From contig JAFRGQ010000098.1 in NCBI GenBank assembly GCA_017433725.1, forward strand, positions 186,001-250,000: a DNA stretch of 64,000 nucleotides, written 5' to 3'. Position 1 is the first letter of the stretch. The number at the start of each line of letters is the position of its first letter. Positions 1 to 6,845 of this stretch are shown piece after piece. The notes under the pieces were generated by a model. The model had not been told where the DNA came from. It ran no database searches and saw only the letters and a list, made by a program, of their open reading frames with translations. The position numbers and the translations under genes are program-made. This stretch comes from Lachnospiraceae bacterium. GTDB lineage: Bacteria; Bacillota; Clostridia; Lachnospirales; Lachnospiraceae.

Positions 1-98
1 AGTCGAAGCCGCAAATGTCGTTTCGATTGCAGTTTTTCAATTACAGTATCTCTAATAATCAGACTGTTAAGGGATTTCAAGTAGGAAGTTTAAGTAAT

Positions 99-2018
99 TC
101 ATCCTTCCGATTCCTGCAATTCCTCCCACAGCGTATAAAGCTCCTCGAGCCGTGCTGCGATTTGTTCCTTCCGATTCCCCAGCCGCGTACACTCCGCTGG
201 ATCACAAGCCACTTTCGGGTCCTCGAACAGCGTGTCGATCTCTATATCCTCCTTTTCGAGCGCGTCTATTTCATTTTCACATCTCTTAATATCGTTCGCG
301 CGTTTTCGTTTTTTTGCCGCATCCTCTTTCTGTGCCTTCCAGTCCAGCTTTGCCTCTGAATCTACTGATGCTTTCTGAGTAAGAAGTTCAGGAGCAAGAC
401 CGGCCTTCTCAACATCTTCCTTTTTTGCGAGGTAATAATCGTAATTGCCTATATAATTGAGAAGTGTTTTGTGAGTCAGGTCAAGGATTCTGCCCGCTGT
501 ACGGTTGATAAAATATCGGTCGTGAGATACATAGAACAGCGTTCCGGTATATGAATTGATCGCGCTCTCGAGAATCTCACGAGATTCAATATCCAGATGA
601 TTGGTCGGCTCATCGAGCATGATGAAATTGGCATTTGAAAGCATGAGCTTGCACAGTGAGACGCGTGCCCGTTCGCCGCCCGAGAGATCGCGAATGTATT
701 TGAATACGTCCTCGCCTGTGAAGAGGAAAGCTGCAAGCGCACTGCGGATCTTCGTGTTATTTAGCGTCGGATAATCGTCTGAGATCTCATCGAAAATGGT
801 CTTGTCCGGATGAAGGACATGCATTTCCTGGTCATAATACCCCGTGATAACATTGCTTCCGAGGACGAATTCCCCTCTGTCCGGGAGGTAGACGCCGTTC
901 AGGATCTTCAGCAGCGTGGATTTTCCCGTACCGTTGTTTCCGATGAGGGCGACATGTTCTCCTTTTTTAATTTCAAACGAAATATCATCGAACAGGCTGA
1001 TGCCGTCAAATCCTTTTGAGAGTTCTGTGACAGTCAGGACGTCTTTTCCGGATTCTATGCCGGGTGCGAAGGACAGTCCCATAACCGGGTCTTCGCCGTG
1101 CGGTTTGTCCGGCATATCCATTTTATCCAGCATCTTCTGGCGGCTTTCCGCCCTTCGGATCGACTTCTCCCGGTTGAACTGCTTTAACTTTGCGATGACC
1201 TGTTCCTGATGTTTTCTTTCCTGTTCAGCCTTCATGTAGGAGAGATACTCCGCGTGTCGGATCTCTTCCTTCTTGCGGCTGTAAGCATCATAGTTGCCAT
1301 CGTACGTCCTCGCGGAACCGTGGTTCAGCTCGATGACCTTGGTCACGACACGGTTCAGGAAATACCGGTCGTGAGAGACGATCAGGACGGCGCCCTTATA
1401 GTTCATAAGGTATGTTTCGAGCCATACGATAGAGTTCATATCGAGATGGTTCGTCGGCTCGTCGAGCAGGATAATATCCGGACTTGTGAGAAGGAGCGTG
1501 CCCAGAGCAACGCGGGTCTTCTGTCCGCCGGACAGGGTCGATACCTTCTTACCGAAGTCATCTTCCGTGAAACCGAGTCCCTTCAGGACGCCGACAACCT
1601 CTGATTTGTAAGCGTAGCCGTTAAGCCGGTCGTAAGCTTCCTGCATCCTTGCATAAGCAGCCATCTCGTTTTCAAGGTCTTCGCCTGTCAGATGAGACAT
1701 TTTCTTCTCGGAATTTTCCATGCGTCTTAAGAGATTCAGGATATCCTGCCGCACCTGCATGAGCTGTTCATAGATCGTTGCATCTCCGGCCAGATCCTGA
1801 TGCTGCGCAAGATATCCGAGCGTCCTGTCTTTAGAAAGGACAACAGCACCGTCATCGGCCTGCATTTCCCCGACTATGATTTTTAAGAGCGTGGATTTTC
1901 CCGCACCGTTAATGCCGACGAGAGCTGCTTTTTCATTTTCTTCTATATGAAATGATACTTCCCGCAGAACTTCGTTTCCGGGGAAAGTCTTTGATACTTT
2001 CTGAATGTTCAAAATCAT
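99..2018 (-). CDS. ABC-F family ATPase
   Basis: Cytoplasmic ABC-F protein with two ABC cassettes and no membrane segment; the family acts on the ribosome. Cassette 1 shows Walker A GINGAGKST and signature LSGGQKTRVA. Cassette 2 shows GNNGTGKST and LSGGERARVS. Both carry the LLDEPTNHLD Walker B block, so both sites look competent. A charged inter-cassette linker fits the tRNA-contacting arm of the family, and the last ~90 residues are a K/E-rich probable coiled coil. The ATG at 2018 (639 aa) has GGAGG 8 nt upstream; an in-frame start 54 nt further up has no such site. It is divergent from nnr. Whether it is a housekeeping factor or a drug-protection member cannot be read from sequence alone. 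Confidence 0.9.
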   Translation of the reverse strand: MILNIQKVSKTFPGNEVLREVSFHIEENEKAALVGINGAGKSTLLKIIVGEMQADDGAVVLSKDRTLGYLAQHQDLAGDATIYEQLMQVRQDILNLLRRMENSEKKMSHLTGEDLENEMAAYARMQEAYDRLNGYAYKSEVVGVLKGLGFTEDDFGKKVSTLSGGQKTRVALGTLLLTSPDIILLDEPTNHLDMNSIVWLETYLMNYKGAVLIVSHDRYFLNRVVTKVIELNHGSARTYDGNYDAYSRKKEEIRHAEYLSYMKAEQERKHQEQVIAKLKQFNREKSIRRAESRQKMLDKMDMPDKPHGEDPVMGLSFAPGIESGKDVLTVTELSKGFDGISLFDDISFEIKKGEHVALIGNNGTGKSTLLKILNGVYLPDRGEFVLGSNVITGYYDQEMHVLHPDKTIFDEISDDYPTLNNTKIRSALAAFLFTGEDVFKYIRDLSGGERARVSLCKLMLSNANFIMLDEPTNHLDIESREILESAINSYTGTLFYVSHDRYFINRTAGRILDLTHKTLLNYIGNYDYYLAKKEDVEKAGLAPELLTQKASVDSEAKLDWKAQKEDAAKKRKRANDIKRCENEIDALEKEDIEIDTLFEDPKVACDPAECTRLGNRKEQIAARLEELYTLWEELQESEG

Positions 2019-2042
2019 GATGTGATCCTCCGACTCATGGAA

Positions 2043-2071
2043 AGTATACATGAGTTCGGGCTCTTTTGCCA
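2043..2071 (-). promoter_or_regulatory. possible promoter for the ABC-F gene
   Basis: On the minus strand TGGCAA (2066-2071) and TATACT (2043-2048) are 17 bp apart, 25 nt upstream of the ABC-F start. The -35 match is weak. Confidence 0.35.
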
Positions 2072-2088
2072 CTGAAACTTCTCTGTCG

Positions 2089-2117
2089 TTGCAAAGGAGA
2101 TTTTAAGGGTTTATAAT
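2089..2117 (+). promoter_or_regulatory. promoter for nnr-alr
   Basis: TTGCAA (2089-2094), 17-bp spacer and a perfect TATAAT (2112-2117), with the nnr ATG about 28 nt downstream of the -10. Sigma-A type by eye. Confidence 0.65.
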
Positions 2118-2145
2118 ATTTGCGTCAAAGATACGGGAGGTGGCT

Positions 2146-3675
2146 ATGAGACATATTGTGACAGCAGCGCAGATGAAAGCAAGAGACCAGTATACGATCA
2201 CGGAGATTGGTGTACCGTCCAGTGTCCTTATGGAGAGGGCATCCTATGCAATCGCGGAAGAAGTTCTTTCTTATATGGAACAATCCGGGCGGACCGGACG
2301 GGTTCTTTGCGTCTGCGGAAGCGGAAATAACGGCGGCGACGGGGCGGCCTGCGCCAGAATCCTCCATATGAAAGGTATCCGGGCGGACCTTTATCTGGCA
2401 GGTAAAGAAGATCGTTTTACGGATGAGATGAAACTGCAGGTGTCGATCTGCAGAAAACTGGGAATTGAGGAGATCCGTAAATCTACATTTGCAGAATATG
2501 ATGTCATAGTCGACGCGCTCTTCGGAATCGGGCTCTCAAGAGATATCGAGGGCAGTTACGCTGACGTGATCGGACGAATCAATGCGTCCAGGGCATTTGT
2601 CCTGTCAGCGGATATCGCGTCGGGTATCCACGCTGATACCGGACATGTCATGGGATGTGCCGTGCAGGCAGATGTGACTGTCACCATGCAGCTTCCGAAG
2701 CCGGGCATGTTGCTCTATCCGGGAGCCGATTATTCCGGCAGGATCGTCGTGGCCGAGATCGGTATAGCGGACTTGTGGAACGATGATCCCTGGAAACCGA
2801 AAAAGGACAGGAGAGACGAGGAGGGACCCCGCATCTATTGTCTCGATGACAGTGATATTCCGTCTTACCTTCCGAAACGGATTGCATCCGGAAATAAAGG
2901 TACTTTCGGAAAGGTCCTGGTTATTGCCGGTTCGAGAAACATGTCGGGGGCCGCATATTTTTCTGCCCTGTCGTCTATGAGAATGGGTGCGGGTATGGTC
3001 CGCGTCATTACGGTGGAGGCGAACAGAGAAATCATTCAGCGTGAACTGCCTGAAGCGCTGCTTACGACTTATAACGATATAGTGGAGGCTGAGGACGCCA
3101 TTGATAAGAATCTGGACTGGGCGGACGTGATCTGTATGGGACCGGGACTCGGGACGAGTACTATGTCGGAGGGCATCGTAAAACATGTCCTCGAGAATTC
3201 CGTCCTGCCTCTTGTCCTGGATGCGGACGGACTCAACTGCCTCTACGGGAACACTGCGCTGATCCGGGAGTATCGGGGTATGGTTTTCCTCACCCCGCAT
3301 ATGGGAGAGATGGGAAGACTGGTCGGACGAACGATCGCAGAGCTTAAGAAGGATCCGATCTCGGCTGCCGCAAATCTCGCGACTGCGTGCGATGCAGTCT
3401 GCGTTCTGAAGGATGCGCGCACGTGTACAGCGCTTCCGAACGGAAAGGTCTTTGTCAACACGTCCGGAAATGACGGGATGGCGACCGCGGGAAGCGGAGA
3501 CGTACTCTCGGGAATTCTTGCCGGACTTCTCGCACAGCACTGTGACGTTCTGGCAGCAGCGCCTCTTGCTGTCTATATTCATGGCAAAGCCGGCGACATT
3601 GCGGCCGGTGAGGACGGGAGAAGAAATGTGATCGCTTCAGATATTATTGCACAGCTTAAAAATGTGGTTCGATAA
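2146..3675 (+). CDS. nnr: bifunctional NAD(P)H-hydrate epimerase / ADP-dependent dehydratase
   Basis: Repairs hydrated NAD(P)H in the cytosol. The N-terminal YjeF_N half (~1-215) epimerises R/S-NAD(P)HX and shows the GNNGGDGAACARIL nucleotide-binding motif. The C-terminal ribokinase-like half (~225-509) dehydrates S-NAD(P)HX with ADP and shows GTFGKVLVIAG and the GSGDVLSGILAGL catalytic block. Length of 509 aa is normal for the fused bacterial form. The ATG at 2146 is preferred over a GTG at 2140 because GGGAGG (2135-2140) overlaps the GTG and sits 5 nt before the ATG. First gene of an operon with alr, 21 nt upstream of it; nnr next to alr is a common Firmicutes arrangement. Confidence 0.93.
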   Translation: MRHIVTAAQMKARDQYTITEIGVPSSVLMERASYAIAEEVLSYMEQSGRTGRVLCVCGSGNNGGDGAACARILHMKGIRADLYLAGKEDRFTDEMKLQVSICRKLGIEEIRKSTFAEYDVIVDALFGIGLSRDIEGSYADVIGRINASRAFVLSADIASGIHADTGHVMGCAVQADVTVTMQLPKPGMLLYPGADYSGRIVVAEIGIADLWNDDPWKPKKDRRDEEGPRIYCLDDSDIPSYLPKRIASGNKGTFGKVLVIAGSRNMSGAAYFSALSSMRMGAGMVRVITVEANREIIQRELPEALLTTYNDIVEAEDAIDKNLDWADVICMGPGLGTSTMSEGIVKHVLENSVLPLVLDADGLNCLYGNTALIREYRGMVFLTPHMGEMGRLVGRTIAELKKDPISAAANLATACDAVCVLKDARTCTALPNGKVFVNTSGNDGMATAGSGDVLSGILAGLLAQHCDVLAAAPLAVYIHGKAGDIAAGEDGRRNVIASDIIAQLKNVVR

Positions 3676-3696
3676 ATACTAATCAAGGAGACTATT

Positions 3697-4860
3697 ATGA
3701 AAAAATTCAGCAGGATCAGGGCAGATATTGACCTGGATGCAGTACTTTATAATTTTGAGAGTATGAAGGCAAACATCCGTCCGGGGTGTAAGATTACCGC
3801 AGTCATCAAAGCCGACGGCTACGGACACGGCAGCGTGCAGATCGCCGAGCTGATGGAACCATATGATTACATGTGGGGGTACGCAGTGGCAGCGGCTGAT
3901 GAAGCGTTCCGCTTAAGGCGCGCGGGCATCCGCAAGCCGATCATGCTTTTGGGCTATACCTTTGATGAATTTTACGAAGATTTGATCCGGGAGAATGTCA
4001 GGATTTGCGTGTTCGATTACGATACGGCTATCAGTGTATCAGACGCTGCATTTGCAGCGAAAAAGAAAGCTTTGATCCACATTGCTCTCGATACCGGCAT
4101 GAGCCGTATCGGTTTCAGAGACAATGATGCTTCTGTCGCTGAAATCGTAAAGATCGCAAAACTTCCGAATATTCAGATCGAAGGGCTGTTCACGCATTTT
4201 GCCAGGGCGGATGAGGTGAGTATTGAGCCGGCGGTGAGACAGCTTGAGAGATATGACACATTTGCAGAAAAAGTCAAAAAGGCCGGTGTGGACATCTCAA
4301 TCCACCATGTCAGCAACAGTGCGGCTATCATACGCCTCAGAGAAGCAAATAAAGACATGGTTCGCGCAGGTATCACCGTATATGGCCTTATGCCGTCCGC
4401 CGATGTCGAAACGGACATTGTACCGCTTAAACCGGTCATGAGTCTGATCAGCCATATATCATATGTGAAGGATATCGAGGCGGGGGACGAAGTCAGCTAT
4501 GGTGGAACGTTCAAGGCTGAGAAGACAATGCGTGTCGCGACCATACCTGCAGGTTACGCGGATGGTTATCCCCGCCTGCTTTCCGGCAAAGGATATGTTC
4601 TCATCAAAGGGCGAAAAGCACCTATCCTCGGAAGAGTGTGTATGGACCAGTTCATGGTCGATGTCACGGACATCGAGGGTGCGGCAAGAGGAGATGAGGT
4701 CGTTCTGCTCGGAAAACAGGGTGATGAGAGAATCACAGCCGAAGAACTCGGAGATCTTTCCGGACGTTTTAACTATGAGCTTGTGTGTGACATAAGCAAA
4801 CGCGTCCCCAGAAATTATATTTACCAAGGCCGGATTATTGAACAGAGCGAGTGTATCTGA
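3697..4860 (+). CDS. alr: alanine racemase
   Basis: PLP enzyme converting L-Ala to D-Ala for peptidoglycan. The PLP lysine lies in the N-terminal motif AVIKADGYGHG of the TIM barrel. The second catalytic base, a tyrosine, is in the C-terminal beta domain around DEVSYGGTF. HVSNSAAI and CMDQFMVDVT are further family blocks. At 387 aa it is a standard length. AAGGAGA lies 6 nt before the ATG. Probably co-transcribed with nnr. D-Ala supply links it functionally to the cell-wall genes later in the window. Confidence 0.95.
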   Translation: MKKFSRIRADIDLDAVLYNFESMKANIRPGCKITAVIKADGYGHGSVQIAELMEPYDYMWGYAVAAADEAFRLRRAGIRKPIMLLGYTFDEFYEDLIRENVRICVFDYDTAISVSDAAFAAKKKALIHIALDTGMSRIGFRDNDASVAEIVKIAKLPNIQIEGLFTHFARADEVSIEPAVRQLERYDTFAEKVKKAGVDISIHHVSNSAAIIRLREANKDMVRAGITVYGLMPSADVETDIVPLKPVMSLISHISYVKDIEAGDEVSYGGTFKAEKTMRVATIPAGYADGYPRLLSGKGYVLIKGRKAPILGRVCMDQFMVDVTDIEGAARGDEVVLLGKQGDERITAEELGDLSGRFNYELVCDISKRVPRNYIYQGRIIEQSECI

Positions 4861-4863
4861 CTC

Positions 4864-4892
4864 TTGAATAATTTATACAAAACTGATATAGT
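4864..4892 (+). promoter_or_regulatory. promoter for yebC
   Basis: TTGAAT (4864-4869), 17-bp spacer, TATAGT (4887-4892). It begins just after the alr stop and implies a leader of about 170 nt before yebC. The leader can form TGTGCAT (4902-4908) with ATGCACA (4965-4971) enclosing GACTGA (4928-4933) with TCAGTC (4957-4962). No T-run follows, so it is not an obvious terminator. Confidence 0.5.
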
Positions 4893-5067
4893 TTACTGTA
4901 ATGTGCATTTCCATGACTTGTATGAGTGACTGATACTTCCGACATGCGGTCTCATTTCAGTCCTATGCACAATTAATTCATAATGTATGGCACAATCCAT
5001 GAGGGTACGTGCTGCAACTTATATGTCCCGGTAAAAGAAACAAATAAGAGCTTTTGGAGGAGATAAT

Positions 5068-5799
5068 ATGTCTGGACATTCTAAATTTGCCAATATCAAG
5101 CATAAGAAAGAGAAAAATGATGCTGCAAAAGGTAAGATTTTTACGATAATCGGGCGCGAGATCGCCGTTGCCGTTAAAGAAGGCGGTCCTGATCCGGCCA
5201 ATAACTTCAAGCTTGCAACAGTCATCGCCAAAGCGAAAGCCAATAACATGCCGAACGATACGATTGAAAGAGGTATCAAGAAGGCTGCCGGTGACGGAAA
5301 CAGTGCGAATTATGAGTCTATTACATATGAAGGATACGGACCGAGCGGAATTGCCATTATTGTAAAGACACTCACAGACAACAAGAACCGTACGGCCGCT
5401 GCAGTCCGCAGTGCTTTTACCAAGGGTAACGGCAATATCGGTACGCCGGGATGTGTATCTTTTATGTTCGATGAGAAGGGTCAGATCATCATTGACAAGG
5501 AAGAGTGCGAGATGGACTCCGACGATCTCATGATGGAAGCACTCGATGCAGGCGCTGAGGATTTCAGCGAGGAAGAGGACAGCTACGAAATTATCACAGA
5601 TCCGGATTCTTTCCCGGAAGTTGAGAAAGCACTCAAGGACATGGGACTTGTCCTGGCATCTGCCGAAGTTACTATGATTCCGCAGACATATGTAAAGCTG
5701 ACCAACGAGAAGGATATTACATCTATTGAAAGAATCCTCGATCTCCTCGATGAGAGCGACGACGTTCAGGCCGTTTATCACAACTGGGATGAAGATTAA
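5068..5799 (+). CDS. yebC: YebC/PmpR family protein (TACO1-like)
   Basis: Member of the YebC family, long described as DNA-binding regulators and more recently as translation factors that ease ribosome stalling on proline-rich stretches. The N-terminus is the family hallmark (MSGHSKFANIKHKKEK), followed by the three-domain alpha/beta fold with ERGIKKAAG and YEGYGPSGIAIIV. Length 243 aa is normal. A strong GGAGGAGA site lies about 7 nt before the ATG. The UppP-like gene starts 19 nt after its stop, so the two are probably one transcript. Whether this copy acts on DNA or on ribosomes is not visible in the sequence. Confidence 0.92.
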   Translation: MSGHSKFANIKHKKEKNDAAKGKIFTIIGREIAVAVKEGGPDPANNFKLATVIAKAKANNMPNDTIERGIKKAAGDGNSANYESITYEGYGPSGIAIIVKTLTDNKNRTAAAVRSAFTKGNGNIGTPGCVSFMFDEKGQIIIDKEECEMDSDDLMMEALDAGAEDFSEEEDSYEIITDPDSFPEVEKALKDMGLVLASAEVTMIPQTYVKLTNEKDITSIERILDLLDESDDVQAVYHNWDED

Positions 5800-5818
5800 C
5801 GGGTAACAAGAGGAATTT

Positions 5819-6691
5819 ATGGATTATCTGCAAACTATACTTCTTGGAATCATTCAGGGACTGACAGAGTTCCTGCCTATCAGTTCGACCGGACTTCTTG
5901 AGTTCGCAGAACATACATTGCGTATCGAGGGCAGTACACAGTTCCTGAATATCGTACTGCATGCAGGCACACTTATAACGATACTGCTTGCCATGCAGAA
6001 AGATGTAGCAAGGCTATGCAGGGAAGCCGTACGCATGATCCGGGACATAATTTTCAATATCAGAATCATGATCCGGGCTGCGAAAGCGCATGAAGAACCG
6101 CGCTTTATTCATATCGTTACATCCAATTACAGACAACTTGTGGTATTGGTCCTCTGTGCGACGATTCCGTCCGGTCTTGTCGGCTTTCTTCTCAGGAAAG
6201 CCGCGTCCGTTAGTTTCGGTCAGGTCATGTACAGCGGAATCGGCATGCTCCTGACCGGTGTTCTGCTTCTCGTAGCTGATATGGTGCCGGCAGGCAACAA
6301 GATCCCTAAGGATATCACCTGGAAACAGGGCATTCTGATTGGGATCGTTCAGGGGATTTCCATTATTTCGGGCATTTCGAGGACGGGATTAGTTCTTGTC
6401 TGCGGGATTCTGCTCGGTTTTAATAAGAGACTTGCAATCAGATTCTCCTATCTACTGTCAATCCCTGCCGTACTAGGAGCGATGATCACGCAGGTAAGCA
6501 AGGTTCCGGTCGTCCTGACAACGCCGAGATATGCCGGAACATGCCTGGCGGGAGCAGTCACTGCAGCCCTGGTCGGTTTTCTGTCTATTCGCGCGATTTC
6601 GAAATTCGTCAGACAGAGAAGACTCAGGTTATTCGCCATCTGGAGCTTTGTACTGGGAATCGCAATTATTGCGGTCAGTTATGTTCTGTAA
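5819..6691 (+). CDS. UppP/BacA-like undecaprenyl-diphosphatase homologue, divergent active site
   Basis: Polytopic membrane protein of the UppP family, whose members dephosphorylate undecaprenyl diphosphate for wall synthesis. The N-terminal QGLTEFLPISSTG block (13-25) keeps the E/Q-x3-E motif and both serines. The next residue, histidine in the canonical SSTGH, is Leu26. The second signature, normally PGxSRSGxT, reads SGISRTGLV (184-192): the arginine is kept, but Pro, the second Ser and Thr are changed. Length (290 aa) and predicted hydrophobic segments fit the family. Start ATG at 5819 with AGAGGA upstream. It may be an altered-specificity or non-hydrolytic homologue; the standard annotation would be uppP. 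Confidence 0.8.
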   Translation: MDYLQTILLGIIQGLTEFLPISSTGLLEFAEHTLRIEGSTQFLNIVLHAGTLITILLAMQKDVARLCREAVRMIRDIIFNIRIMIRAAKAHEEPRFIHIVTSNYRQLVVLVLCATIPSGLVGFLLRKAASVSFGQVMYSGIGMLLTGVLLLVADMVPAGNKIPKDITWKQGILIGIVQGISIISGISRTGLVLVCGILLGFNKRLAIRFSYLLSIPAVLGAMITQVSKVPVVLTTPRYAGTCLAGAVTAALVGFLSIRAISKFVRQRRLRLFAIWSFVLGIAIIAVSYVL

Positions 6692-6729
6692 AACAAAGTG
6701 GTTCATTATAGGGATGCAAATGGCGGCAG

Positions 6730-6770
6730 GTCGCAACTGATTCGGCAAGAAAAGTCGGATTTGTTGCGAC
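6730..6770. repeat. inverted repeat upstream of ftsK
   Basis: Perfect 8-bp arms GTCGCAAC (6730-6737) and GTTGCGAC (6763-6770) with a 25-nt loop between the uppP-like gene and ftsK. There is no T-run after the right arm, so it is not a convincing terminator. Function unknown. Confidence 0.4.
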
Positions 6771-6845
6771 ACACTGTTTTATGGTCATCGTCCCGAATGG
6801 CCTGATCACGCGATATTCTGCGATCGATACTTTAAGGAGATAAAC

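Noticed and set aside
1..98. Start of the window, downstream of the ABC-F gene
   Set aside because: No gene, terminator or repeat could be supported in these bases.
2605..3582. Minus-strand open frame (325 codons) inside nnr
   Set aside because: Antisense shadow of a conserved gene, Arg/Ser-rich nonsense composition, no SD.
4978..5781. Minus-strand open frame (267 codons) opposite yebC
   Set aside because: Antisense shadow; yebC has a clear start, SD and conserved sequence.
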